Shown piece by piece: positions 1-8,833 of a DNA stretch of 64,000 nt. Within the stretch, counting starts at the first letter, position 1, and each line of letters opens with the position of its first letter. The stretch is from an uncultured Eubacteriales bacterium (GTDB lineage Bacteria > Bacillota > Clostridia > Oscillospirales > Acutalibacteraceae): assembly GCA_934489735.1 (NCBI GenBank), contig CAKSSR010000001.1, positions 62,001 to 126,000 of the forward strand. Direction: 5' to 3'. The notes beneath the pieces were generated by a model. The model made no database searches, was not told the origin of the DNA, and worked only from the letters and a program-made list of their open reading frames with translations. The position numbers were made by a program, and so were the translations under genes.

Positions 1-506
1 TTTAGCATATATGAGAGAGATTTTCCTATCCGGCCGAATCCGCAGACAAGTATATTGCTTTTATTAATTGGAAAATCAATATGTTTGTAGGAAGCATTTA
101 TAGCGGCTTCAGATGTCAAGAATGCATTTTTAACTAACAGAGCTTCATCTAAGAAGTAATCAAAAATAAGAGATCTGTTCCACCGGTTTGATGAATTTAA
201 CAACCTTTCATGAAAACCACATAGAATATACTTACCTTTGCATACATCAGCTAAGTCAGAATTAAGCTTTATTTTAATATCCGATAGCGGCATGTTAAGA
301 AAATTATCTATAGCAACAGGCGAAGGAAAGATTACTATATCACTTTTATCGATTGTATTGTATAAGTCTGAAATTGTTTCTTTACTGCCATCAATTTTAT
401 TGAATCCGAATGATAATATATCATTATAACAGTCAGACTTTAGCAATTTGATTAGATTTAAATATCTTTTATCTCCACCAACGATACATAACTTGTTTTC
501 AGTCAT
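1..506 (-). CDS. dpaA: Dipicolinate synthase subunit A, N-terminal part (cut by window edge)
   Basis: About 168 residues are visible; the 3' end lies outside the window. ATG follows a strong AGGAGG site. The N-terminus (TENKLCIVGGDKRYL) fits the DpaA N-terminal domain, and the last visible residues contain ILVCGFGRIGKSLS, a Rossmann GxGxxG nucleotide-binding loop preceded by the LTSEAAI segment typical of this subunit. With DpaB, DpaA makes dipicolinic acid from the lysine-pathway dihydrodipicolinate intermediate in the mother cell; the product fills the spore core. Expression under a mother-cell sigma factor is expected but I see no clear promoter. Assigned by motif and general resemblance; another NAD-dependent dehydrogenase is less likely. 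Confidence 0.72.
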   Translation of the reverse strand, partial: MTENKLCIVGGDKRYLNLIKLLKSDCYNDILSFGFNKIDGSKETISDLYNTIDKSDIVIFPSPVAIDNFLNMPLSDIKIKLNSDLADVCKGKYILCGFHERLLNSSNRWNRSLIFDYFLDEALLVKNAFLTSEAAINASYKHIDFPINKSNILVCGFGRIGKSLSYML

Positions 507-671
507 AATAATCCTCCTATTTTTAATTGTAAATTAATATAATAATATGATTCATTATTGATAAATGTTAAATATTTAATATTCTTTTAAAGCGTTATTA
601 ATAAAAGCAACATTTATTATTATTTTTAACATGCTTTAGTTAGTAAAATATACAAACTGCTTACAATTTAC

Positions 672-700
672 TTGACAAAAAAGTATAAATAAATTAAAAT
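672..700 (+). promoter_or_regulatory. Sigma-A type promoter ahead of the small membrane peptide gene
   Basis: TTGACA (672-677), 17-base spacer, TAAAAT (695-700). Transcription would start near 707, just before the foldable leader. Confidence 0.6.
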
Positions 701-713
701 AATATTGTAAGTT

Positions 714-810
714 GACAGAGTTGGATTAAAAAAATACTTAACTAGGGAGTCTGTGAATAAGCAAAATTTGCTTATGGTTAAGAGTACTTATATTATGTTT
801 TAGCTCTGTC
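714..810 (+). ncRNA. Candidate structured 5' leader RNA
   Basis: GACAGAG (714-720) can pair perfectly with CTCTGTC (804-810), and the stem can extend inward through wobble pairs. Inside it CTTAAC pairs with GTTAAG, and an ATAAGC/GCTTAT hairpin caps the structure. The nested stems lie between a good promoter and the start at 858. I do not recognise a known riboswitch class, and no terminator-like U run follows. It could be a cis-regulatory leader or an independent small RNA. Confidence 0.4.
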
Positions 811-857
811 TCATCAAATTAGAAAAAATAAATTGTTTTAGAAAGAGGTTATTAATT

Positions 858-1070
858 ATGTTTTCAGGAGTAAAAGATTATTTTGGAAATTTATCAAGTA
901 AAGGTATAGCTGCTTGGGTAGGAGGTACTGTAACTGCAATTTCTGCTACAGTTGGAGTAGCATTCTTATATAAGAGCGGAAAATGGCCTTTCAATAAAAA
1001 AGCGGTTAAAGTAAATGAGAAACCGGATGAAATAGATACCGGTGAAAAAAAAGATGAAAATGACCAGTAA
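858..1070 (+). CDS. Small single-pass membrane peptide, unknown function
   Basis: 70 residues; ATG preceded by AAAGAGG. The N-terminus (MFSGVKDYFGNLSS) looks amphipathic. A hydrophobic, Gly/Ala-rich segment follows (about residues 17-39, GIAAWVGGTVTAISAT and beyond), then a charged Lys/Asp/Glu tail of about 30 residues, so it is probably a membrane anchor with a polar C-terminus. It stands alone with its own promoter and a terminator just downstream, divergent from dpaA and convergent with rodA. I recognise no family. Confidence 0.65.
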   Translation: MFSGVKDYFGNLSSKGIAAWVGGTVTAISATVGVAFLYKSGKWPFNKKAVKVNEKPDEIDTGEKKDENDQ

Positions 1071-1097
1071 TATCGTAATCTATAGAAAATTAAGAAA

Positions 1098-1130
1098 AGA
1101 TCAATGGGATGTTTATCTCATTGATCTATT
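1098..1130 (+). terminator. Intrinsic terminator of the small peptide gene
   Basis: AGATCAATGGGAT (1098-1110) pairs with ATCTCATTGATCT (1115-1127) with one G-T wobble, followed by a short T-rich stretch. Confidence 0.6.
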
Positions 1131-1140
1131 TGTATACAAA

Positions 1141-1171
1141 TTGCCATCGAGTATTCAAGACTCAATGGCAA
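1141..1171 (-). terminator. Terminator of rodA
   Basis: TTGCCAT/ATGGCAA and GAGT/ACTC form an interrupted stem just past the rodA stop, with a T-rich tract on the minus strand. Confidence 0.55.
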
Positions 1172-1174
1172 CTT

Positions 1175-2341
1175 TTAATTTGTTTTCTTTTTATTTTCAA
1201 ATTTAACTCTAAAATCTTTAGTACTGAATCTATTGATATAAACATTTTGGACCAATCCAAAACCGAGATATAAGCAAGCTGCAGACGATCCACCGGCGCT
1301 AAAGAATGGTAAGGTAACGCCCATAACAGGCAATATACTCAAGCACATGCCCAAGTTAAATATAGTCTGCGACATAATAAGAGATAAGAACCCGACGCAT
1401 ATGTATGAACCAAGCGTATCACATGAATTTGCAGATATAATCAAAGTTCTCATTATGATAGCAAATAATAAAGAAATTACTAATATGCAACCGACAAAAC
1501 CCAGCTCTTCGCCAACAGCTGATATAATGAAGTCACTTTCTTGAATTGGAACGATTCCCTGACCGACCATATTGCCATTAAACAAGCCTTTACCAAATAT
1601 CTGGCCAGAGCCTATTGAGATTTTCCCTTGAATTTGTTGATATCCCATATTCAGGGGGTCAGACTCAGGATTGAATTGGTTAATCAATCTTTGCTTTTGA
1701 TAATCAGCCAATAGATAATTCCAAGCCACGGGCACGAGAAGTATAAGGACGCAAGACATTATTGCGAAATATTTAAGAGGCACACCCGCAGCGAATGACA
1801 TTATTACGAACATGCAAAAGAATATTATAGCAGCACCATCGTCGCCCTGTAGATGTGTTAAAACGATAGGTACCAAGGCATGGACAGCGAGTCCAATGAT
1901 TCTAAAGAAAGACTTAAATTTATCTTTTTCTTTAACGGCAGACAAATGTCTTGCGAAAGTCACTATAAATCCTATTTTAACTAACTCAGATGGTTGAAAA
2001 GTTATACCACCGGGAAGTTTTATCCAAGCTTTAGCATTAATTCCGGCAGATCCTTCGACAGCTATACCAAATATAAGGCTATAAGCTATAATCCCGACGC
2101 AGAAGATGGCTATAAACTTCCACATGCTAGCTATCACATGATAATCTACTGAAGTAAGCAAGACAGCACCTATATAACCAGCAACTATAGCTATCAATTG
2201 AATAAAGAAGACATTACTACCAGTTCGAGACACACTGGCAAGAATAATCAGACAATAAATTGAAGTAGCCAATGAAATCAGCCATAAAATTTTATCTGAC
2301 CTATTAAAATAATCGATAAATCTATTATATTGCTTCGACAA
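1175..2341 (-). CDS. rodA: Rod-shape peptidoglycan polymerase RodA (SEDS family)
   Basis: 388 residues, the usual RodA length, with about ten hydrophobic segments throughout. SEDS signatures are present: the block GGITFQPSELVKIGF near residues 110-125, the segment GMGYQQIQGKISIGSGQ, and the C-terminal PVMGVTLPFFSAGGSS. SEDS proteins polymerise glycan strands from lipid II at the cytoplasmic membrane, working with a class B penicillin-binding protein. It is monocistronic here. FtsW and SpoVE are paralogues; the short N-terminus and the QPSE context favour RodA, but the paralogue choice is inference. Confidence 0.82.
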   Translation of the reverse strand: MSKQYNRFIDYFNRSDKILWLISLATSIYCLIILASVSRTGSNVFFIQLIAIVAGYIGAVLLTSVDYHVIASMWKFIAIFCVGIIAYSLIFGIAVEGSAGINAKAWIKLPGGITFQPSELVKIGFIVTFARHLSAVKEKDKFKSFFRIIGLAVHALVPIVLTHLQGDDGAAIIFFCMFVIMSFAAGVPLKYFAIMSCVLILLVPVAWNYLLADYQKQRLINQFNPESDPLNMGYQQIQGKISIGSGQIFGKGLFNGNMVGQGIVPIQESDFIISAVGEELGFVGCILVISLLFAIIMRTLIISANSCDTLGSYICVGFLSLIMSQTIFNLGMCLSILPVMGVTLPFFSAGGSSAACLYLGFGLVQNVYINRFSTKDFRVKFENKKKTN

Positions 2342-2520
2342 AATTTATCCTCCCATCACAAGAATATTACAATCATCATTATACTACATATAGATTTATT
2401 ATTCCATAGGTTTAATAGACATATCAAAATTTATTTTTCAGGCATATAATATCATATTAATGTCAATATTAATTAAGATTTATATTATAACATTTACCAA
2501 CGGATTAGGTTTTTTCATGT

Positions 2521-3136
2521 TCATTCCATAAAAAAATAAAAAAAGGAATCATAAAAAGAAAACAAATCAAAGAGAAAAAGAAGCGCAATGGAGATTCGCA
2601 ATAACGAAAGATCAAAGATATTAAGGACATGTAAAGCATAAATTAAGTAATATGATGACGTTTGCCAATAATAAAGAAGCTTTTTTTAAGAGGAATTTGG
2701 GATAGAGAAGATACCATCAAGGCCAAAACAAAGATCCTCAACACTTCAAATAATGACAGCATATCTAACGGGGTCGTTTTAGAAAAGGAAAAGATACGGG
2801 AGAAGACCGATTAGATACCAGTATTTCAAGAAATATTTTGATACTTGAAAACAAAAGGCAAGACTATCATAGCAAATGCAATGCATTGCAAAAAAAAGAT
2901 TTGTGAAAGAGCAATAGAGAAAAAATGGGATGTGTTCGGGCTTAAAGAAAATCAAAAGAATCTGTATAAGGATAGTGAAAAATAAAGGCAAAGTAACTGA
3001 AGAGGCTAGCTATTATATTTCCAATTCAAAGGATTCCACAAAAAAGTCACTTGTTATTTTAAGAAAACATTGGAAGATTGAAAGCATGGCACTGTATATT
3101 GATTTATTTTTTGTATTTGAGTTTATGAAATGAGCC
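2521..3136 (+). mobile_element. Decayed ISAs1-family element, copy 1
   Basis: The left end has CATTCCATAAA and the right end TTTATGAAATG, imperfect inverted repeats. Conceptual translation in several frames gives ISAs1 transposase pieces: an early segment around FAITED-RRYQG-KHKLS, then EIPVFQE, then TKTIIA, then LKENQKNLY, and a late YYISNS plus LRKHWKIE, matching the conserved order of that family. Stops and frameshifts break every frame, so it is not functional. Copies 2 and 3 lie at 27258-27753 and 60760-61135. The 180 bases between rodA and this element show nothing else. Confidence 0.75.
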
Positions 3137-3226
3137 TGAGGTTTTTTGCAACGGACTTGTAAATATATATTGTTTTTGATATAATAAGGTTTGGTTTTTA
3201 GATAGAAAGAAAGAGGAGGCATTTTT

Positions 3227-4222
3227 ATGATGACCGACGATAGAAAAAAGATAGTAGTATTAGCAACAGGAGGGACTATAGCTGGGACTGGTAGGTCAGG
3301 GAGTACAATGGAATATCATGCGGGAGGGTTAGATATAAGTGCATTGATATCAGAGACTCAGAACATATCAGATTTGGCATGGATAATACCAGAACAGTTT
3401 TGTAATATAGACAGTTGCGATATGACTACGTCTAAGTGGATAAAATTAGCCAAACATATAAACGAAATAGCCAGAGATGAAGAAATTGATGGAATAGTGG
3501 TAACACATGGAACGGATACTTTAGAAGAGACAGCATATTTTTTAAATCTGACAGTAAAAACTAGCAAACCGATAATATTAACTGGATCTATGCGCCCTTC
3601 TACAGCATTAAGTGCAGATGGTCCACTAAATCTATACCAAGCTGTATCATTGGCATGTAGTGAGGAAGCAATAGGCAAGGGAGTGATGGTAGTTTTCTCT
3701 GAAGGGATATACTCTGCGAGAGATGTACAAAAGTCTCATTGCTTTAATGCAAGCGCATTTAGTCAAAAGGATCTCGGATGTATGGGATATATGAGGGATC
3801 AACTAGCGGTATTTTATAATCAATCAATAAAAAAGCATACAGTTGAGACAGAATTTGATATAGACAAAGTAAAAGAACTACCAAATGTAAAGATAGCTTA
3901 TTTTTATGCAGACGCATCTGAAGAAATATTGGACTATTTAGCTAAAGACAGTGATGGGATAGTGATTTGTGGGGCAGGTTGTGGCATGTTCAGCGAAAGG
4001 TGGGCCAATAAGATCAAAGGGATAATAAACATGGGCATTCCAGTTGTAAGGACTACAAGGGTATGCAATGGGGCAATTATAAATGATGGAGTGCCATACG
4101 ATCTTCACGAAATAATATCAGGCGATACATTACCAGCACAGAAGGCGAGAGTTTTATTAGCATTAGCATTAACAAAGACATATGATACCAAAGAAATTCA
4201 AGCTATGTTTGAGAAATATTAG
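3227..4222 (+). CDS. ans: L-asparaginase (type I/II, no signal peptide)
   Basis: 331 residues; ATG 7 bases after AGGAGG. Both catalytic triads of the family are visible: the nucleophile loop TGGTIAG at residues 14-20, and HGTDT at 94-98 with T96-D97. The block GSMRPSTALSADGP also matches. It hydrolyses asparagine to aspartate and ammonia; lack of a signal peptide suggests a cytoplasmic enzyme, although some asparaginases also use glutamine. It stands alone between an IS remnant and an unrelated phosphatase gene. The second ATG at 3230 would also fit the ribosome binding site. Confidence 0.9.
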   Translation: MMTDDRKKIVVLATGGTIAGTGRSGSTMEYHAGGLDISALISETQNISDLAWIIPEQFCNIDSCDMTTSKWIKLAKHINEIARDEEIDGIVVTHGTDTLEETAYFLNLTVKTSKPIILTGSMRPSTALSADGPLNLYQAVSLACSEEAIGKGVMVVFSEGIYSARDVQKSHCFNASAFSQKDLGCMGYMRDQLAVFYNQSIKKHTVETEFDIDKVKELPNVKIAYFYADASEEILDYLAKDSDGIVICGAGCGMFSERWANKIKGIINMGIPVVRTTRVCNGAIINDGVPYDLHEIISGDTLPAQKARVLLALALTKTYDTKEIQAMFEKY

Positions 4223-4355
4223 ATCAACTGATAGAAAAATGATGAGAAAGTTCACCAGATAATAAGAATTTTCAAGAAATCTTTGTAAATATTAAGTCAT
4301 AATTTATAATAGATTAAGAAAATATAGAAACATGTGCAATAAAAAGAAAGGAGAA

Positions 4356-4396
4356 GCTACTCAGAAAGCAACTATCCAATACAAAATGTGAGTAGC
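4356..4396 (+). promoter_or_regulatory. Perfect 8-bp inverted repeat upstream of the phosphatase gene
   Basis: GCTACTCA (4356-4363) and TGAGTAGC (4389-4396) flank a 25-base loop. A purine-rich AAAGGAG lies just 5' of the stem, and the coding start at 4416 has no good ribosome site of its own. Role unknown. Confidence 0.35.
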
Positions 4397-4415
4397 AGAG
4401 TTAAAAATTTATTAA

Positions 4416-7400
4416 ATGATATTTAAGAAATTAAAGACATTAAGAAACGATAATTCATACAATGTTGAAGAATGTAAGCTTAGCAAAGTTTTATTAAATA
4501 TAATACTTCCATATCTAAACGAAGTCAGCAAAATAGGAATAAAAACTAAGATAAATCAATTTTTACCTAGAGTAGACCTAGATAAATTTATAATAGCGAG
4601 AATAAGAAGTGAACTATTTGGTAGCAAAAATATAAATTTTGGGAAAAGATTTGGCGGATTGAATGCTAGATATGGGATAAGAGAAGTTAATATAAGATTT
4701 ATTGGAATTGCAGGCTGGCTTATAAGAAACATAGTAATAACTGATGATCAAATAATATCATGTATAGACGACATATTTGATCAAATAAACAATAGGTATT
4801 TAAAGGACACCACTTATGTAGAGAACAAAGTAAAAGAGATTTGCAAGGAACTTTCAAACAAAGTAATTTATGAAGATAAGACTTTATATAACTTTTTACT
4901 TGAAATTTTAGAAGGATCGCATATAAGAGGAGACGAAGAAGTTCCAGCATGGGTCAAAAATGTGATAGAAAGTTTCGGGGAGAGCAAACTAACAGAAGAT
5001 ATATTATACTTTTTGATAGAAAACATATCGGAAATGATATCAGAGCTGACTGAAGGAATATATTTTAACTTAAAGTTGACATTTGACTCATGGTTTTTGA
5101 GATTTGTCTTAAAGAGGAAAACAAATAACGGACAATTATCAGAATTAATGGAGGCTTTTGGAATAAGTATAGACAGCATAAAGAATTTTATAATAAATGA
5201 TTACATGAGTCCAAGCTTTACTAAAGGGATGGGAAGTCTAGCTAAAGATTTAGCTGTATCCTTGTTATACGATATAGCGCAATATGACACTCCCAATAAC
5301 AAAGTATCAGAATTGATAGAGCCGGTATGTATAAGTAAACCATTTCAAGTAACCATGACATTTGGAAAAGATCCGCTATCAAGTAGAGCATTTCGATGGT
5401 ATTGTGCAGAAGGAGTATCATTGGGATGTGTCAGGATATCAAAAGACAAGAAATTTTTAAATTATATAGATGTAGATGCATTAAAAGAAAAGAAAGTTAA
5501 ATTAAAAACAACATTTCATTGGGGAATAAGTAGTAATTATGATACTTATACTGTATCGAGGTTCTCTTGCGAAGTTAACAATTTAAAAAGAGGAACAAAA
5601 TATTGGTACAAAGTAGGATCAAAGGAAATGGATATATGGAGTGAAGTAGGGGAGATATATATTCCGGATGACAAAAATAGCTTTACATTTGTAAATTTAT
5701 TAGATTCTCAAGGACTGGTAAGGGAAGACTATGACATATTTTGCAAAGCAGCAGAAGCAAGCATAAATAATACAAGAGAAGAAGTAGCATTTGTAGCACA
5801 TTTAGGGGACTTTGTAAACGATGGCAATAATGAAGACTACTGGGACTGGGTTTTGAATAACAAATGCTTTAGAAACAATGCAATCTTGCCAGTAACCGGG
5901 AACCATGAGACAAGGGTTAACTCATTAGTACAATCTTCTAACATAGATAATGCAATTTTAAGTCACTTCAATATATGTAATGCTCCAGAACAAGATTTAG
6001 CTACTGGTTGTTATTATTCATTCGAATATATGAATACGACGTTTATAATATTAAATACAGGTGATTTTGACAAGTATGGTTATTTAAGTGATAAACAATT
6101 CGATTGGGTGGTAAAGACAGCGAAAGCAGCTAAGACGAAATGGAAAGTAATACTCAGCCATAAGTCACCATATTCTAACGGACCTCATCATAATGACTAC
6201 GATGTCAAAGCTATGTCGTCACAGATAAAGGAACTGGCAAGCAAGTGTGACATAGATCTATTAATAGCAGGTCATGATCATGTTTACTCAAGGACTCCAA
6301 TAATGAGATACTCTAACAAGACAAAGTACAAAGAGAAAGAAACAATTCATAATGGAATAAAATATAGAACCGCCATCAATCCGCTGGGGACACTTTTTTT
6401 AGTTCCGGGGACGTCAGGGGTAAAGAATTATAGGCAGGACCTATCAATTATATATCCATCTGAAGTATTATTACAATTTGACAAGCCAATATATTCAACG
6501 GTTGAAATAACTGACACCCATATATTCTTTACTGCATACAAATATGATCTAAATGAGGATAAGTCTGAAATAATAGATAATTATGCAATAGAAAAGACAA
6601 ATGTAGAGGATACAGTTGAAGAAGTGAAAAAAGAAATAGAATCCCTTCCGGACTGTTACTTATATCAAGAAGAAAGTAAAGTCAATAGAGTAGAATCTTT
6701 ATATAACAAGTTATCATATAAAGAGAAGATAAGAGTGAGAAACTACGGGAAATTGATAGAGTCTAAGAAGGCTATTGATTCAGTTGATGAGATTTCTAAT
6801 GGTAGGATAGCAATAGTCAGGAATAAATCACAATTTGATAAAGCAATCCATGACAAAGACATCTCTACTATAGTAACTGATTGTCAGACTATAAACTTTT
6901 CTAACTGTCTGGGAGGATATAGTAAGTATAATATAGACAGATGCATATGTATAAGAGGAAATTCTAGACTTACGAATGTAATTTTTAATATAAAGAAAGA
7001 TTCTTTATTAATAATAGACGACAACGTCATGATAGACAATACAAGGCAGAAGTGGTCTTTATTTAGTGCAATAAATTGTATTAATATTTTTGATAATGGG
7101 ATATTAATCTTGAATGATTATGCTAGCCTTAGGACTGAATATGGTTTAGGATGTAATGGAATATGTGTCTTACTGATTGGAGCATCAGCGAGAGCTTACT
7201 TCAATAGTAGGGGAGAACTATATGGAGGCAAAGGATCTGTAGTATCTTTAAATAATAATTCAAAAATAGTAATAAACAATGGGAAATTTTTATCAGATAA
7301 CAAGCATTATGCTGTAAAGTCGAGCGGAAGCATTGAAATAAATGATGGCAAGATAAAAAACATATGCACTTATAAAAACTCAAATATGTTTATGAACGGC

Positions 7401-7796
7401 GGATCAATAGGATCTGATGAAGGTACTAACAAAAGCACATGCGATTTAGATGGGAATGTATATATTACTGGATGTAATTTGAATAGTAATAAAAATAAAA
7501 ATGATAAAGAAATAATACTGGCGAGATCAAATGCAAATATAAATATAAGTCCTGATCACAAATATGCAGTAAAAATAGGAAATATTTATCCATTTATAAA
7601 TATAAATAATGATGAAAATAAAGTTTATCATGCGAATTACAAACCAGATGATTTAAAAAATTTATCTGAACTAGAGAACAATCGATATGGCAAGTATGCA
7701 TACAGTAAGATGTCTTATACAGACGTTGACAACCGACTAGAAAAGTATATAAACTGCTTTGCTGGAGGAAAGATATATATATATTCTAAGTTATAG
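4416..7796 (+). CDS. Large purple acid phosphatase-like metallophosphoesterase with beta-helix-like tail
   Basis: 1126 residues. Residues 1-300 are a helical region I do not recognise. About 300-425 resemble the fibronectin-like N-domain of purple acid phosphatases. About 430-700 hold the metallophosphatase core: LGDFVND near 463, GNHE near 494, ILSHKSP, and GHDHVYSR near 618, i.e. the metal ligands of the family. A helical linker with KLSYKEKIRVRNYGKL follows, then from about 800 short repeated strands (IDDN, ILNDYA, INNGKF, MNGGSIG) suggest a right-handed beta-helix. No signal peptide is visible, which is unusual for this class. The ATG directly follows an in-frame TAA and lacks a clear Shine-Dalgarno, so the start is uncertain. 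Substrate unknown. Confidence 0.72.
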   Translation: MIFKKLKTLRNDNSYNVEECKLSKVLLNIILPYLNEVSKIGIKTKINQFLPRVDLDKFIIARIRSELFGSKNINFGKRFGGLNARYGIREVNIRFIGIAGWLIRNIVITDDQIISCIDDIFDQINNRYLKDTTYVENKVKEICKELSNKVIYEDKTLYNFLLEILEGSHIRGDEEVPAWVKNVIESFGESKLTEDILYFLIENISEMISELTEGIYFNLKLTFDSWFLRFVLKRKTNNGQLSELMEAFGISIDSIKNFIINDYMSPSFTKGMGSLAKDLAVSLLYDIAQYDTPNNKVSELIEPVCISKPFQVTMTFGKDPLSSRAFRWYCAEGVSLGCVRISKDKKFLNYIDVDALKEKKVKLKTTFHWGISSNYDTYTVSRFSCEVNNLKRGTKYWYKVGSKEMDIWSEVGEIYIPDDKNSFTFVNLLDSQGLVREDYDIFCKAAEASINNTREEVAFVAHLGDFVNDGNNEDYWDWVLNNKCFRNNAILPVTGNHETRVNSLVQSSNIDNAILSHFNICNAPEQDLATGCYYSFEYMNTTFIILNTGDFDKYGYLSDKQFDWVVKTAKAAKTKWKVILSHKSPYSNGPHHNDYDVKAMSSQIKELASKCDIDLLIAGHDHVYSRTPIMRYSNKTKYKEKETIHNGIKYRTAINPLGTLFLVPGTSGVKNYRQDLSIIYPSEVLLQFDKPIYSTVEITDTHIFFTAYKYDLNEDKSEIIDNYAIEKTNVEDTVEEVKKEIESLPDCYLYQEESKVNRVESLYNKLSYKEKIRVRNYGKLIESKKAIDSVDEISNGRIAIVRNKSQFDKAIHDKDISTIVTDCQTINFSNCLGGYSKYNIDRCICIRGNSRLTNVIFNIKKDSLLIIDDNVMIDNTRQKWSLFSAINCINIFDNGILILNDYASLRTEYGLGCNGICVLLIGASARAYFNSRGELYGGKGSVVSLNNNSKIVINNGKFLSDNKHYAVKSSGSIEINDGKIKNICTYKNSNMFMNGGSIGSDEGTNKSTCDLDGNVYITGCNLNSNKNKNDKEIILARSNANINISPDHKYAVKIGNIYPFININNDENKVYHANYKPDDLKNLSELENNRYGKYAYSKMSYTDVDNRLEKYINCFAGGKIYIYSKL

Positions 7797-7819
7797 TTTT
7801 GAAAGGATAACCAAACCAA

Positions 7820-8797
7820 ATGGAAAATAAAATTAACAAGCATAGAAACATAGTAAGGAATTCTATAATAGTAGCAGCAATACTAGTAGTAATTTTTTCT
7901 ATATGTTTACTAGTATTTTACTTCTTAATAGACAATAAGTCAGATGATAATAATATGGATAATTCCAATTATCAAACAGGTGAAATAGAGGACGATGCGA
8001 ACCATATAGAAGAAGATAAAGAAAAGGAAACTGATGAGAAAAAGCAACAGCAAAATGATGAAGAAAATAAACCTGAGAATGATAAAGAGTCAAAAGAAAG
8101 CAAAAAAAATGAGAATACGAAAGAAGAAAGCAAAGAAAATAAAGAAAATAGTAATGATGAAAAAAGTGAAAGCAAGCCAGAAGAACCAAAACAATCATCA
8201 GGCGGTAACAATGATTTGCTTAATATAAGGCTTGATAATTTAAGCGAATGGAATAAATCTTGTGACCCACATTTGATAATTGTTAACAGAGACAACGAAA
8301 TTCCAGAAAGATATAATAGTTTATCAAATAATATGCAAAAAGAAGTCGTTAGTCAACTTGAAAAGATGATAGATGATGCAAAGAAAGATAAAGAATCAGT
8401 ATCTTTGTGGGTTTCATCCAGGTTTAGAGATATAGCGCTACAGACGAGGCTATTTAAAAGAGAAGTGACTAAGCACAACAGAAATGGATATAATTTAAGT
8501 GATGCAGAAAAAATAGCAAGCTTTTATGTGGCAAAGCCAAGAACATCAGAACATAATATGGGAATGGCAGTTGATTTTAATGGAGTCCTTGACAGCTTTT
8601 ATAAGACAAAAGAATATAAATGGTTGATAGACCATGGACCTGAATATGGATTTATTTTGAGATATCCTAAATCTAAAGAGTCTGTTACAGGAGTATCTTA
8701 CGAACCATGGCATTTTAGATACGTTGGGGCTGATAACGCTATAAAAATATCAAAAAGCGGCAAATGTTTGGAAGAATATATAAGCTCATTAAAATAA
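7820..8797 (+). CDS. Membrane-anchored D-alanyl-D-alanine carboxypeptidase (peptidase M15B, VanY-like)
   Basis: 325 residues. A membrane anchor at about 15-37 (SIIVAAILVVIFSICLLVF) is followed by a low-complexity Lys/Glu/Asn/Asp linker to about residue 135, then an M15B catalytic domain. Zinc and catalytic signatures are SEHNMGMAVDF (SxHxxGxAxD) and EPWHFRY (ExWHxR). The enzyme would trim the terminal D-Ala of peptidoglycan stem peptides outside the membrane. It starts 23 bases after the phosphatase gene behind GAAAGGA and may share its transcript. Neighbouring genes give no sign of a vancomycin-resistance cluster, so a general wall-maintenance role is more likely. Confidence 0.85.
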   Translation: MENKINKHRNIVRNSIIVAAILVVIFSICLLVFYFLIDNKSDDNNMDNSNYQTGEIEDDANHIEEDKEKETDEKKQQQNDEENKPENDKESKESKKNENTKEESKENKENSNDEKSESKPEEPKQSSGGNNDLLNIRLDNLSEWNKSCDPHLIIVNRDNEIPERYNSLSNNMQKEVVSQLEKMIDDAKKDKESVSLWVSSRFRDIALQTRLFKREVTKHNRNGYNLSDAEKIASFYVAKPRTSEHNMGMAVDFNGVLDSFYKTKEYKWLIDHGPEYGFILRYPKSKESVTGVSYEPWHFRYVGADNAIKISKSGKCLEEYISSLK

Positions 8798-8833
8798 TAA
8801 TTAAATATAATCAAAGGAAGGATTTGTTTAAAA

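Noticed and set aside
2779..3222. Several short open frames on both strands
   Set aside because: They fall inside the decayed ISAs1 element and have no ribosome sites or continuous family similarity.
7899..8295. Open frames on both strands inside the M15 peptidase gene
   Set aside because: They mirror the low-complexity Lys/Glu/Asp/Asn linker; the real gene is in another frame with full catalytic motifs.
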